A DNA stretch of 64,000 nucleotides from Annona cherimola (taxonomy: Eukaryota; Streptophyta; Magnoliopsida; Magnoliales; Annonaceae): contig CM059973.1 in assembly GCA_030490835.1 (NCBI GenBank), positions 87,007,641 through 87,071,640 of the forward strand, written 5' to 3'. Position 1 is the first letter of the stretch. Every line of letters begins with the position of its first letter. The notes below the pieces were generated by a model. The model was given only the letters and a program-made list of their open reading frames with translations, made no database searches and was not told the origin of the DNA. Below are positions 12,540-26,300 of the stretch, piece by piece. Made by a program: the position numbers and the translations under genes.

Positions 12540-12873
12540 GGTTTCCTTTGACCGCACCACCTGCGGCTAGCGCAGGTGGCAGGAGCATTTGTCTCCTTAG
12601 CACACAGGTCGTGGGTTCGAATCCCACATGGGGTTTTCGGCCCAGAAAATTGGTGTGGGAGCTGTGGTCTCCCTTTGTAGTAGAGTGGGAGCTGCTGTCT
12701 CCCTTGGGCTTGATGGAAGCTGTTCTTCCTAATTCTTTAGTGGAACTGTGTCTCCAGATTTCTTTGGAGGAGTTATGTATCTCCTTGTTTGTAAGAATGT
12801 CTCAGAACTACAATGTAATATGTGTTGAGATGTATGTAAATATAAACCATCAAAAAAGGTTTCCTTTGACCGC
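12540..12873 (+). mobile_element. Full-length tRNA-derived SINE with 16-bp target duplication
   Basis: The flanking direct repeats GGTTTCCTTTGACCGC (12540-12555 and 12858-12873) are identical. Inside is a SINE of about 300 bp with RNA polymerase III box A (TAGCGCAGGTGG, 12568-12579) and box B (GGTTCGAATCC, 12614-12624). The body is rich in GGGAGCTGTGGTCTCCC-like segments, and the 3' end reads AACCATC followed by six A. The first nine bases after the initial A (CCACCTGCG) pair perfectly with box A. The 123-codon frame across it is chance. A second member lies at 52,423. Confidence 0.92.
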
Positions 12874-15800
12874 GCCGTTCTTTATTCCGAAGTATTTCCG
12901 GCGCTTAGATGGAAGGTAGAAACGGGATGAGAATACAATTATGTGTATTATAATATAAAAAGTGATATTGAAAATATAATAATTGCATTGACAATTGGAA
13001 AAAGTTGTCTTAATAATGAAAATTTTCATCCATTTTATCTGGTCATTTAAAACCTCTTGAATACTTTGAAATAGACCTTAAAGCGGACAATGAGTTCATT
13101 TACCAATTTTTCAAGTGTTTTGCAATTCAGGGCTTCTAAAGTGGCGACTAAATTTTGAGAAAAAGAAGTGAAAATATCATGTTTACAGGAAACAAATTAT
13201 TGGTACAAATTATGTATGGCCATATGAAGCATAAATTAAAGGAAAAAAAAAAAAAAAACTACAATGCCCATCCGATTGGGGTACTGAGCGAATTATATAT
13301 TTTTATATATGTAAAGAAAACAAAATTTTAAAAACTACAAAATGGAAAATCTGCATACTCTTGCATCAATAAGAAGCATCGAAGGATATTTAAGGCAAAA
13401 ATAAGATCTTGAAGATTAAAATATATGTTGAGTCTGAACTTAGCGATCCAATTCAGACAGTATTTCTGCACATGTTATTGGATGGACATTCGTTAGCTCG
13501 CTGAACGGGTGGACACAGTAATTATCCAGATTGACATGCCTCGAGACAGGTAATAAAAATTCTTCTGCACGTGACAAATAAAGCAAAAAAATGGTTGGTT
13601 GCCGGTCGGTGGGCAGCTAAAAGTGTTCAGTGGTCCAAACAAGAAAGAAACATTCTGTGTGAGAATTTTAAAAAGTTGTGGTTTTAAAAATCGAGGTATG
13701 TTTGAAACTTGAGCTGTTTAATTTCACAAGACTAACAGTTTTTTGGTCGTTGGGATTTTATAGCCCGGCCTTCTTCTACTAAGCCCATGTTCGATTAGAT
13801 ATAATGGGATGGAGCAGGCCTAAAATTTTCATTTCAAAATAGCTTTCTTAATTTTTCATGTAATATTTTTTAGGTGCATGATAACTTTTCTTTTTCAACT
13901 TACGATACCATTCTTTCCATTTTTAAATATAATTTACCATTTTCAATAAACAACCAGTCCTCCTTATCTAATCTTTCCGTCCAAATTTTCATATCATTCA
14001 TTCGTTTGAATGATCGTAAACAGACTGCTTTGGCTCCTTACAAATAAATAAGCACACCAAAGCTGGACCTTGATGTGGTGCTCTTCAACACAATCCAACT
14101 AAGAGTTTCACCCAAGCCGCCTGATCGCAGTCACAAAAACTGTGTTTGTCTTCGAAATATTCCTATTAGTTTCATAAATTTGGTATGAAAGGTAGATTTC
14201 TCACTGTGAAAATTTCAAATTCATCGGGAAAAAAATGTTGCTTTGAGTGTGCAGAAGTGGTGAATGATTTATTGGGCAAGTATCCGAATACACACGCATC
14301 AAAAACTTCGAATCTCATTATATATGTTTTTTAAACCTGACATAAAATCATAATGCACGAATAGTAATGACCTATGCAACTGGTTTATTTGGTTTAAAAT
14401 AAAGCCAGTAATTATAGCATAAATATGCATTTATCTCTAACTACAGATGTTTGTGATTGAAAATTTATATTTTATAAAAAAATTGAAATCTCAGTTGACA
14501 TTGAGTATGTAATCATTAAAATCTGATCACAAATGTATGACAAAATTCCCCTCATACTTGTAATTTCTTATTCGCTTACAATATTTCGTAAATTTCTCTT
14601 ATATAGATAATGTTTTACCATAATTTTCTTTCATGCTCACACTGTTAATACAATTGTTATCTATTTTATTGGAAAACTATTTTTTCCATTTCAAATTTCT
14701 CAATTAAGACAATTCAACCTTAATACGATTCAATGAATGATAGTAAATCATCAATATGTTGCATAAAATATTCAAGAGTTACATTAAGGTTGAATCATTT
14801 TAATTAAAAAAATTTTAGAGGGACGACGTCATATTTTCATTTGAGTATATAACAATTATGTTAATGACATGAGTATAATAAAAATTTAGAGTGAAATATT
14901 ATAAATACAATAGCAATTTATGAAGCAGTGTTGATATATTAGAAATTTAATGTAAATGTTGTGGGCATAAAAAAATTTGTTCCCAATGGTGTATATATGT
15001 AACAGTTTTCAGTGCAGGTAATTTCTAAGTAATAATGAGCATTTTTATGGCATTTTTCAAATAGGCATGATTCCATGCATCTTAGTTCATAGTATAAAAA
15101 TGTAGTTTTTAAAAATTGTCATAAAAGTTTTATTGAAATGTATTTAACTCATAAATAAATTTTATCATTTTTGAATATGTATGCATTTTAATTTCTAAAA
15201 ATAGGACCATTTTATTCATTTTAATCCCTCAAAACCAACTAAATGCTTCTATGTCTAATCTTAATATATATATATACACACACACACCTCATATTTGGGA
15301 ATGGTAAAACTTGGTATGTAGTTAAATATAGAATAATACCTTTATAAAAAAATACAAAATGGATAAATGGGCCCATGGCCGGAGGGGTGCAACTCAGGTT
15401 TATGAAACTAGAATTCACCTCAGCCATAACCTTAACTTTATTTATAAAATATTAACATTAACCCTATTTATAAAATCTAAACTCTAACCCTACTTTTAAA
15501 AATTAGGTTTAAGTTAAGTTTCGGATTGAAATTTATATCAATGAATTTACTTTTTATTTACGAGCGATGAATTTAAAATTTCATATAAATAGATAATAAT
15601 AATAATAACAACAACAACAAATCATGTAAGTAAACGTAATAATATATAGTTAAATTATAGACTTTTGAAAAATATAGCAACTCAAAGAATATTTTAAAAA
15701 ATTAATATGAAAAATAAGATAAATGAATAAAAGTTGAAGGATGTAAAGGTAAATTATAGAAATAAAAGATAAATATGAACGAAAATAATACACTTTATTG

Positions 15801-17879
15801 ATAATATAATTACAATATGTCAAACATTTATTCATATATAAATATAAACAACATAAAATGCACAAAATATAAAGAAATATTATTTAAATATTACGCATAT
15901 AATATATTTTATAATAGATAACAAATGGAAATCGAGCCTGGGTTGTAAAAAAAACAACTTCCAATACTACTAAAAATCGAATTTTACGAGCAGGATTAAG
16001 GCTCGACTTGACCCAAGTTGTACCCCTAACTGGTAGTTCCCAGATGACTAGCCTTATGATATCAAAATTCTTTTTAAAATATTACAATATTTTTTATATA
16101 AAAATGTAAAGTCCTCTAATTTTGTGTGGCCATGTTGGGGCCTCATATATATATATATGAAAAATATTTAAGTGTAGACAGACCGTCTGGGCTCCGCGTG
16201 TATTAAAATTAACATCCACCCCATCAATTGTATTTAGAATTATTTATTTTAATATTATACTATTTTTCATCCAAATTTAACATGTGTAAATGCCTAATCT
16301 TAAAACGGTACAAAATCAGTGCAATAAAAAGTGTAATCTAAATATTAATTTTAAAGTAGTATTTTCAAGATCTAAACCATTTAAAATATGTTATTTGTAT
16401 GAATAAATAATTGTATGAAATATTTTAACATTCTAATATATGTAAGGTCGATTTTGCAATGGACTTCGTTGGACATATTCTATGTATACATATGGTCCTA
16501 CTTTTATGAAACTCTTTTTCTTTGTGAACTTTATCATATTTAAAATCTTAATAGTTAATAGAAAATTCACTATGTTAATTATATTTAACATCGTTTATAG
16601 TATCTTAGATACTTAGTTATTTGTTTAGTTTCAATATACATGAGTCCTATCTATAAATGTGTAAAATCAACATAATAAAATTGTTTAATACTAAAATTTT
16701 TAAAGTAGTTTTTTCAACATCTAAATTATCTAAAATATCATTACTACGTAAATAAATAATTTTATAAAGTATTATCACATTCTAATATACGTGTGAATAG
16801 ATATGAGTGTTTTTTATATTTTACACATATATATACATATATTTCAATAGATATGGTCCATGAACATACTTAATTGTGATGAAACTTGATTTGATAGATA
16901 AATAAATGATATTACATACAATAACTGGATTAGATTTTCCATTGATGATCAAAATATTAAAAATTAAGAGGATTATATCACTCATTTGGTTACATAAAAG
17001 TGGAACCCAATATATATATATACACACACCTCTTAAATTTTTTTCTCATGAGTTGTAGGTCCCGTTTAGATAGATGCATATAAAGATTTCAAAATTATTA
17101 AGACACGTTGATGTATTTTTAGATTTTTAAAAATATACATTTTCAAGTAAGAAATGCATTTTTTATTTTAAAAATCTCAAAAACACATCCACAGAACCTT
17201 TAAAATTTTGAAACAAACTTGTGTATACTCATGTAGACGAAGCCTGCAAGTGTATATAAAAATAAAAATATATATTGAGCTGTATGCGGCTGACAGCGCG
17301 GTATCATAACTCAAATTTAAATATAACACATGTATTAAAGAAATGCTACATGCGACCGTAGATTTTGCTATATAACCACATTTAAATATGAGAAATAAGT
17401 GGTGTTGGAATTATTAAAGAATTTAAGTTCCATTTGGTAACGGGGTAGAGGGGGAGTGGAGAAGTGAAGGATTTTTTTGACTAGTTGAGTAATAAAATAA
17501 TTAAAATATAAGGTAAAGACAGAGAATACGATAATAGGAAGGTATGTAAAACCGTTTTTTAGGAAGTGCCTAAGGATTGGTAGGAAAGTGAATTTTCTCC
17601 TCCCTTGATATTGTTATCTTCTTTGGACTCACATTGATGGATAAATGAACATCTAATCTGACTGTTACGTTAAAACTACTTGTTTAAAATTTTTTACTTA
17701 TATATTTATTTCAAAAATATTAAGTTAACATTCATATTATCTAAAGCAATATTTATATATAAATAACTAATTTTATAACTTTTTACAACATTTCAATAAA
17801 TTTGTGAATGGATCTAATATATTTTTATATTTCACATATAATTATAAGTGTTTTAAAGTAAATGTGAACCATTGAAAAT
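12874..17879. other. AT-rich gene-free DNA
   Basis: About 5 kb without a supported gene. Contents I can name: an A run near 13,243; a TA/CA microsatellite near 15,262-15,290; an ATA/ACA microsatellite near 15,595-15,620; a TA run near 16,147; and two related AT-rich blocks (about 16,230-16,470 and 16,630-16,830) sharing the pattern TGTAAA..CAxxATAAAA..TTTAAAGTAGT..TTTTCAA. The latter suggest decayed repeats. Short open frames look random. Confidence 0.35.
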
Positions 17880-18125
17880 TTGGCAACCGAGTGCATTCAG
17901 TCTCAATGCACTCGGGTGCATTTCACTATTTTTTTTAAAATGCCATTGATTTCAAAAAGTCAAAAAAAATCTAAACGTATCAAAAAGGGCAAAAATTAAT
18001 ACACATGTTAAATACCATAGATTAACAGTTATATAAAAAAAATTTAAAAATGAATTTTTGCACCCGGGTGCACCAAAGCTCAATTCACCGAGGTGCATTA
18101 GATCGGGGCTCTCAAAATTTTGATG
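17880..18125. mobile_element. Foldback MITE, GTGCAC-arm type
   Basis: The two ends carry inverted GTGCA/TGCAC motifs (CACTCGGGTGCATT on the left; GCACCCGGGTGCACC and CGAGGTGCATT on the right). The AT-rich core (AAATGCCATTGATTTC, then ACACATGTTAAATACC and TAGATTAACA) matches half of the core of the foldback elements at 22,090 and 57,590. It appears to have lost the other half. Confidence 0.55.
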
Positions 18126-21100
18126 AAAATAATTTTTTTGTCAACTATAAAATAAATAAATTTAAACAAAATGAGTGCAATGTATTTTGATTTAATCATA
18201 AAAATGAGCAAAAATCAAAATGTGGTATAAGCATTAGTACTTTAACAATACCAAGTGTATATAAGTATTTTTTTTATAAAGATGAGTATTTTGTTAGCTT
18301 AGGATGAACAAATGTCTTGCTCAATATATATAAAAAAACTCATTTATAACACTTTTTTTAAACTTTTTTATCCATATACTTATTTATCTAAGTACACTTC
18401 ACATATAAACTAAATTTTATTATTTTTATGTAACTAAGTTTTATCATTTTTTGATATATATATTTTTTGAGATTTTTAAATATCTATATATATAATACCT
18501 CTACCTTTAAAAATATGGAAAAAATGTAGTATGAAGAAAATGCAAAAACAAATGTGGTAAATGAATTTTTTGATATGGGTCCGGCTAACAGGATTACTTC
18601 CCTTCACTAAATACGTAACCGTGTGCTTGCAAGTGTATTAGTAAATATGCTCTGATTCGACGTGCTTGCTAAACGCATGAGCAAAACAGTTATGTCTAAA
18701 AAACGACGTCATTGTATTCAATCTTATTTAATTTTCTTGAAAATTTGTTACTATATTTTAAATTTCAATATGATTGAACATCTTAACAAACTAATTACCC
18801 TAATTATCCATTATTACTTTTATATTTCTATATTTTCATACAATTATTATTTTATTTACTGATAATTAGCACCTCTATCCTGTCGCATTATTTCCTGTTT
18901 TTTTTAATGTTGCATGGATTCTTTTATTTATTTGAAGATCACCAATATTCTTATTAGCTGTATTTAATGTTAAAAATGCAAAACCGATTGCATAGCCTTC
19001 ATGGATGACAGTGTCTCGGGGATATTGCCAGATTTGCAGATCTACTTTAGAAATTGGCATATTCATCACATGTATCTCACGCGAATTTTAACAGGAAGGT
19101 GTGCTGTGTGCAGTGCCCAGTGCCTCTGTGGATGCGCACCGATATAGCTTGAGACTAAACATGGATGACGCATGATCTTTTCAGACCGGTCCTCAACATG
19201 GATAGGCACAATAAATACAATATTTAGATTGGCACGAGAAGCAGTCACTTAGATCTCACATAAAAAATCTGCACATGTGGAATGATATTAAACTACCATA
19301 CTTTTTTCAAAAAAATAAAAAAAAATCATTGAATGATGTGTAATATAAAAGCACATTAACTGCTGAAAAAAGGGGAATAACTAAATTTACCAACAATAGC
19401 GATAAAGCAAAGCCGACTGATCATTTACGACCGGTCGGAAATCCTGTGATTTCCAACCGGTTAGATGATCTGGTCTCTAAAGCAAAAGTTACAAAGAAAC
19501 GGGGAAATAACTAAATTTACCAACGATAGCGATAAAGTAAAAGTTGTAAACTTTGTCAAAAAAAAAAAAGTTATAAAATTTCAAACTTAAATTAGATGAG
19601 ATAAAAAAAGTGTTTCTACATGTTCGTAAGATGTAATAATTGAGAAAAGTTATATAGAAAATAAAAAGTCTATTATTTTTTAAAAATGAAAGAAATATTT
19701 TTGAAATGAAAAATTCTATTTTATACTTGTCTCACCCGCATTTCATTCACTCGCACACTTTTCTTGTTTGTTGTCATTGCATGCCAAACACGCCTTGAAG
19801 GGGGTTGAGCCTAAAGAGGGAGAGCAAAACAAAAGGCCAAAAATGAAAGAAAGACCTTGATAAGGGAAGTCATTAAGCATAGTCTATAAGCCTTTTGAGA
19901 TATAATATTCCTGTCCACAAATTTTCCTTTATACGTTAGTTAGTTTTTTTTTTTAAAAAAAAAAATCCACGTCAGTTCGTGTTCTTTTTACTCACTTCCC
20001 GTCTCTTCCTCCTCTCCCTCGCCTTCTTTATTATTCGTCCGTTCCATTCGTATTTGTTTTTCACTTTTTACTTCGTTGGTCTCTGTTCGTGTTACAGTTG
20101 CTGTTGTTATTATTATTATTATTTATTTCTTTATGCTTTTTCCGTATTTCTTGCCCTATTCGCCGTCAATGTACAAGCACATGACGTTGCGGACGAGAGA
20201 GTATTAAGCTTAAGCCTCCGAAGTAGGCCAACATCAAAAGAAGGACCAAAAAAAAAAAAGAAAAAAATATTAAGTGCATGTTTTAATTTTATCTTTACTT
20301 GGGATAAATATTGCTTTTATCATTGAGAAAGTACCATTATATTTTATATAAACAGCCAACTTTTCGCTTATCCGCACAGCCAAAAATACTCTTTTTAACA
20401 AAGAAGCCGTGTGACATTTTATTTTATTTTATCTTTTTTTTGAAGACAAGACATTTTCTTATTGACATTATGAAAACTTGTACATATTCTGTTTTTGGGT
20501 GTGTATGATAAATGCTAAAATTTTTAGGCGAAACGTTTTTGATGTGAAAATTTTTGAATTTGAATAAAACGGTGTGATAAAACATGGGTAATAACGTGAA
20601 TAAAGAAAATAAAGTTAAAATAGATACGTTAATTGCATGAATAGTTATGTAAAAATGATTAAAATGTAGGATAATTATATAAAAATATGAAAAATAATTA
20701 AAAATAGAGTGGTTGTAGATAATAAAAAAATTTAGTTTGAAAAAGTTTTCATGTTAAATAAACACAAGGTTAATAAATTTCACAGTTATTTCATAGACTT
20801 TATCAGGCCCGGAGCCTAAAATATTATAAATAAGATTTAATCGATTTCAGAATAAATTCAGCCTTCAGGTGTTTTAATTAGGTTTTACGAAAAAAAGAGA
20901 AAAAATATGTCCATGCACACAAATTGTCATTTTAGTTTTAAATAATCTCAAAATTATTTACTATCTTTATTAATAAGTATCTATTTATGGGAAATGCTGA
21001 GCATTTATTATTGATCATAAAATAAAAATCTACCAATCATATATCTTAGCGTCATTTATTTTATCATGATAAAAAATATCCTAACCATATTTTCAATAAC

Positions 21101-22061
21101 TAATTAAGATGAGTTGCATTTGTTAAAAAATATATTTACTCATTAATAAATTATCATTAAATTATGAAAATTCTTAGACACATTTATTGCTATATTAGAA
21201 AGTTGTAGTATTTTATGCGATCACTAATTTATATAAAAATAATATTTTAGAAAATTTAGATGTTAAAAAATATAAATTGCAAATCAATATCTAAATTAAA
21301 TCATTTTATTGCATTGTTTTTTACCATTTCTCGAGAGGGGGTCCTATATATATTTTTTATTTCAGTAGAATAGATAAAACTTGTCATGCTACTAGATTCT
21401 AGAATAGATACTTAAAAAACATAATGTATGAATTATGTTTTGATTTTACGATAAATGTGAAACACATTTAAAGTCAACAAGACCTTACCATTTTCCTTTA
21501 TTGGAAAATGTAGATTTTAATTTATAAATAAATATACAATAATGAATGTTACAATTTGCAAATAATTTATACTCTAAAATTTTAAAATAAAAAATAAAAG
21601 GACATGGTAAATCATTATAGATAAAATTCAAAAAATAGAATGTTTATAACCTTTGCGGCCGCAAATATCTGGGCAGCTCCAATATAGATATATATTTTAT
21701 ACCAAAATTTATATTTTCTGTAGTTTTTATATATTTTTAATTTTTAAAATTCGAAAAGGGTATTGGCTTCAAAAAACCAAAATATAAAGAATAAGAGTTT
21801 GTATGATAAGTAAGAAAATGTTTGGATGAAAAGTTTTTAGCATAAAAATTTTTGAAATAAAATAAAATGATGTGATATGGTATGAATAATGATGATGAGT
21901 AAAAATAATAAAGTTAAAATAGATAAATTAATTGTATAAGTATTTGCGTATAAATGAATGAAAAATAGAGTAATTGTACATGAAAAAAAAGAAATGATTA
22001 AAAAATAATGTAGTTATGAAAAAAAAAAATCTATATTGAAAAATGTAAGGGTGTGCTTGTT
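18126..22061. other. AT-rich gene-free DNA with scattered repeats
   Basis: No supported gene. 18,290-18,500 is a fragment related to the foldback element at 58,637 (GAACAAATGTCTTGCTCAA, TTATCTAAGTACACTTCAC). 19,420-19,470 has a small palindrome around CCGGTCGGAAATC/GATTTCCAACCGG, and a sequence near 19,385 recurs near 19,505. 20,505-20,775 and 21,800-22,045 are degenerate forward copies of the GGGTGTGTTTGG MITE core. 19,979-20,200 is a CT/TTA-rich stretch; its open frame lacks recognisable features. Confidence 0.35.
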
Positions 22062-22455
22062 TTGGAGGTGTGTTTCAAGGAGGCTGATCGTATGCTTTTG
22101 GGAGCATCGAGCTCTCAATGCTCCCGGGCGCATACATTTTTTTTTAGTTTTTTTGATTTTCTTTTATAAAATGGTAAATATAAGTGTATTTAACATGTGT
22201 ATAAATTTTTACCATTTTTGGAGTATTTAAGATATTTATTTTTAATTTTTAAAAATCAGTTACATTTTAATAATTTTAAATTACCTAAAATGCCATGGAT
22301 TTTCAAAAAATAAAAAATAAATATCTAAAATACTCAAAAAATGGTAAAAATTGTATACATATTAAATATACCTAGATTAACATATTGTAAATTTTTTTAA
22401 AAAAACTAAAAAAAAAGAGTGTATGCGCCCAGGATCATACGAATAGCCTCCGTTT
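22062..22455. mobile_element. Foldback MITE, long inverted-repeat arms
   Basis: A near-complete long palindrome. The left arm (CGTATGC..GCTCCCGGGCGCATAC, T-run, GGTAAATATAAGTG, TTTTTACCATTTTTGGAG) is matched in reverse complement by the right arm (CTCAAAAAATGGTAAAAATT, TATTAAATATACC, A-run, GTGTATGCGCCCAGG, ATCATACG). The centre is a short AT-rich spacer near 22,260-22,300. No coding capacity. Its RNA would fold into a long hairpin. Confidence 0.7.
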
Positions 22456-23040
22456 TTCAATACCCAAACTTTTTAAATTAAAATTTATCTATATAAAACT
22501 TTCTATTATCCACAACTATTTTATTTTTTAATTATTTCTTCCTGTATTTATATATAACTATTATACTTTTCAATCATTTATACACAATTACGATAATCTA
22601 ATTATACATTTTAACTTCATTATTTTTACATGTATTATATTATGTTGTTTTTTCATATTTTAAAAACTTTTATACTAAAAAATTTTCATCATAAGTTTTA
22701 TAACTTTAGAAACACACTTATGTAAAGCTTTTTAGGTGTATTTGAGAAGTGAAAAGCTTTTGGATGAAAAGTTTTTGAAGTGGAAGAAAATGATATAATA
22801 TGACAAAGGTATTGATGAGAAATAAAGAGAATAAAATTAAAAAAAATAAATAAATTGTGTGGGCAGTTGCCTAGAAATAGTTGAAAAGTAAGATAGTAAT
22901 ACCGTAACATGTAAAAAAATAATTATAAAATATAACAATTATAAAAGAGATAAAAATTTTAAAATAAAAAGTTATAGCTTGATGTTTTTTATTATTGTAA
23001 AATACACTTTTTATTTAAAACTTTTCAATCTAATATTTTT
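22456..23040. mobile_element. Two degenerate MITE copies head to head
   Basis: 22,456-22,720 carries the reversed core of the GGGTGTGTTTGG family (CTATTATCCACAACTATTTT, TTCAATCATTTATACACAA). 22,730-23,000 carries the forward core (GTGTATTTGAGAAGTGAAAAG, GATATAATATGAC, GGGCAGTTGCCTAGAAATAG). The termini are decayed. A further short reversed fragment continues to about 23,110. Confidence 0.5.
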
Positions 23041-23379
23041 CAATGTTCATAATTATTATATTTTTAATTATTTTTTCGTATTTTTCTATAAAAACTATAC
23101 TTTTTAAAGTAAAATTTTGGCATAAAAACCGATGTTTGAGGTTGCTCTTGGCCGCCTTTCTATCGCCTGGGCACCAGGCAGCCGTACGCAATCGGAACCC
23201 AAAAGGGCCAAAACAGAAATATATGTCCACCGCGCATGAAGCATGACCGGCGATCGACAGTTAGACACTGAAATGTGACTACCGCGACTAACAGAAAGCC
23301 GTCTTTTCTTCTTCCGCCATTTCTTCACCCATCGTTGCCTGTAGCTCCCTACCTGTCGCAGAAACCCTCTGCAATCCAC

Positions 23380-26300
23380 ATGCCAATCTCCTCAATTTCC
23401 ATCCTTCGCCATCCCCCCGCCATCTTTCTGCCCTATTTGTCTGTTCCAATCTTCCGACATGTTTCCTCTCGCCTCCGTGTCACTGCCAATCTCGACCCGC
23501 CTCCTCGAAAACCTGACAAGAACTTCCTCAAAGCCAAAGATTCCATCAAAGAGCTCTCTTCCTTAAGCCACGACTCTCCGATACAGTCACGGCCCACCCT
23601 CCAACCATCTCAGGCTGTCGGACTTGTCGCCGCTGCCCAGGCCAACTTCATGCGCGTCTTCGTTGAGGATTCCGCTGCCGGAAATCCAGTCGGCATTGAG
23701 CTCCTATGCGTCGTCCGCGCGTTGCTCAAGAAGATCAGGCGGAGGGTGCTTGTCGGGGATAAGGTGCTGGTCAGTTCCGTCGACTGGGTCGATCGGAGAG
23801 GGATGATCGAGGACGTGTTCGAGCGGCAGACGGAGGTGGGGGATCCACCTGTGGCAAATGTGGACCGCCTGCTAGTGCTATTCTCGATGGAGCAGCCAAA
23901 GCTGGAGCCGTTCTTGCTTACACGCTTCTTAGTGGAGGCAGAGTCGACGGAAATCCCTTTCACGCTAGCGTTGAATAAAGCAGAGCTCGTGGAGGAAGAG
24001 GTTCGAATTTTGAGCAGCTGGTTATAAATTATCTTTTAATAATAATAATATATTATTATTATTATTTATGTATATATATTGTATTTATCTGTGTGGGGAT
24101 CAGTCGGAAGACTATTTTGAGCTGTACTATTGAGTTATTGCTCTTGGTCCCACTGTGGTCATGATACAGACTTCACAATTTGGTTAGCCTAAAAATGGAT
24201 GGCGGGGAATCACTTGCAGATTAGCTTGTTGTAGATTGCAGGAGAAAGATATTTATGGTCAACTTCTTTAATGATTTCTGGACATGAAGAAGGTTTATTT
24301 GCTTTGACTTGGAAGGCGTCTTTGGAGATTGATCAACAAAAATCTTCATGATGCACACACTTTTCCTGATAAAAGAAAAATAATCATTATCATTATCCAC
24401 GTGTTTGAAATTTGGGGTGCACATCAATGCTCATGGGGTTGTGTGATCACACGTGCAAATTTCTTGTGTTTTGGTCTTTGGACAACTGCATCATCATTTA
24501 CCAGAACTCAATCAATTCTGTTCTATTATTATCTTGATGGATGCACCCTCTTTGACCAGGTTATTATATTTGAAGTGATTAATCGGCTTACAAAAGAAAG
24601 GGAGGATGCATTAGCTGCTTTGCAGACTAATTTTCTTTGAATCCTATTGATGAGAACGTGATTTCTACATCGAAGTAGTTTAAGGTTGCAACTAGCAGCT
24701 AAACAACCTTACACAAAATCAGCATGGATAAGTAACTCGTGCATTTCATTCATCAGTAGCCCATAAGTTGGCATACAAGCAGGCTATACTTGTACTACAT
24801 TAATGCACCTTTTATGTCTATTTTAATTTGGTCTGTATCTGGTTTCATTTGGTAGCACTGTGTTTCATATTTCAGCTTAATATTCCATCAAGGATAATAT
24901 TCTATGGAAATCAAGCATGACATTTGAAGGTCTGAGTACAAAACGAAATTAGCATTGTTGTAATTTGGCATCATCATAGCGATGAAGAGCCTACATTGGG
25001 GTTAGGATAGCCTCATAGAGCCTGGCAGTTGGGTTTAGTTCTTAGAAAATGGTCTCTATTTCATCAGTTTTCAGTTGTCAGATTCTGTAATTATTTCTGT
25101 CATCATATTTTTCGGTAGATCATGTTTGAGGAACTGTATAACACCAAGTGAGTGTCTCTCTCTCTCTCTCAATCACCTTGTCTTCATGGTCCAATATCTT
25201 TATATGTGTGAAATCTTATGTACACATACATGTGTGTGTTTGAGGGGTTGTTTGTGTGCATGTAGGACTGTTGACTCTATGATAATTGCATGTATGCCTT
25301 CTGGTGTATGTGGCAGTGATGAGACATGTTTCAGAGGATTCTTTGAGTCCAACACCTAAATGGGATCCTTGCGACTCATATCTGAAAATTGCTAAAAGTG
25401 TATTAGATAGTCTTATTTTGAGGTTATTATGTCCTGGAAATATGCGGCCTGGATGATACAGTGGGAAGAAAGTTCACCCAAAAAATGGATCCTTCTCAGT
25501 TGATTGCATCTTGACCTACACTGTCAAAGAATGAACAGAAATATTTTTGATGGATCTATTTTGTTATGCCAACCACAATGAGCCATGGCTATAACCTTTA
25601 TCGGGGTTGTTACTGTGAATATATATTTCCTATCTTCTATTTATTTCTACTCTAGAAGGGTAATTTTTCTCAAATCTGTCCTCCAACATTGATATATTAT
25701 TGATCTTGATGTGCATTTAGTTGGATATGGTTCATTATCCAAATGGGTGTGAGTGGATGTGGGCAATATCTTTGTAGATCTATTAGGGTCCTATGCATGC
25801 TGGTTTGGATTGCAGAAATCCAGATATGAACACTGTCTGTGAGACGTCATTGGCTGATACATAAGTCAATTATTGAGGCATCGACTAAGTTCATAAGTCA
25901 CTAGTTCATTCAGCATGTGATCCATGCAGCCTGTTGGCATACAGGGATGCTTCATGTCACCAATCGCTTAGTGGAGATTGTTGCCAAAAGTTCTGGCAGC
26001 ATGCAACTGATGAATGCTAATCACTCTAGAGATGTTGTGTATTTTCCTTAAAATTCATTGGTGAAATTTCAGTTGAATGTAGGCTTCAAAGACGGGTCTT
26101 TATGCTTATCCTTGTGCTGTTTGAGAAAAATTATAAATATGAGTTTGAGGATACATGCACATTTTGTTGTTGCAAGTAGTATTGATTCCTAATCCAGACG
26201 TCGTGAGGTAAATTGAGAAGATACATAAATTCTAGAACTCTTGCAATTTTTTTCCAACCACATGAGGTTTTCATGCTTGATAAAATGCTTATTTGAACAG

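Noticed and set aside
12548..12919. A 123-codon open frame on the plus strand
   Set aside because: It runs across a SINE with target duplications and pol III boxes and continues past the element; no protein-like pattern.
23610..23963. A 117-codon minus-strand frame inside the RsgA gene
   Set aside because: Antisense shadow of the GC-rich first exon.
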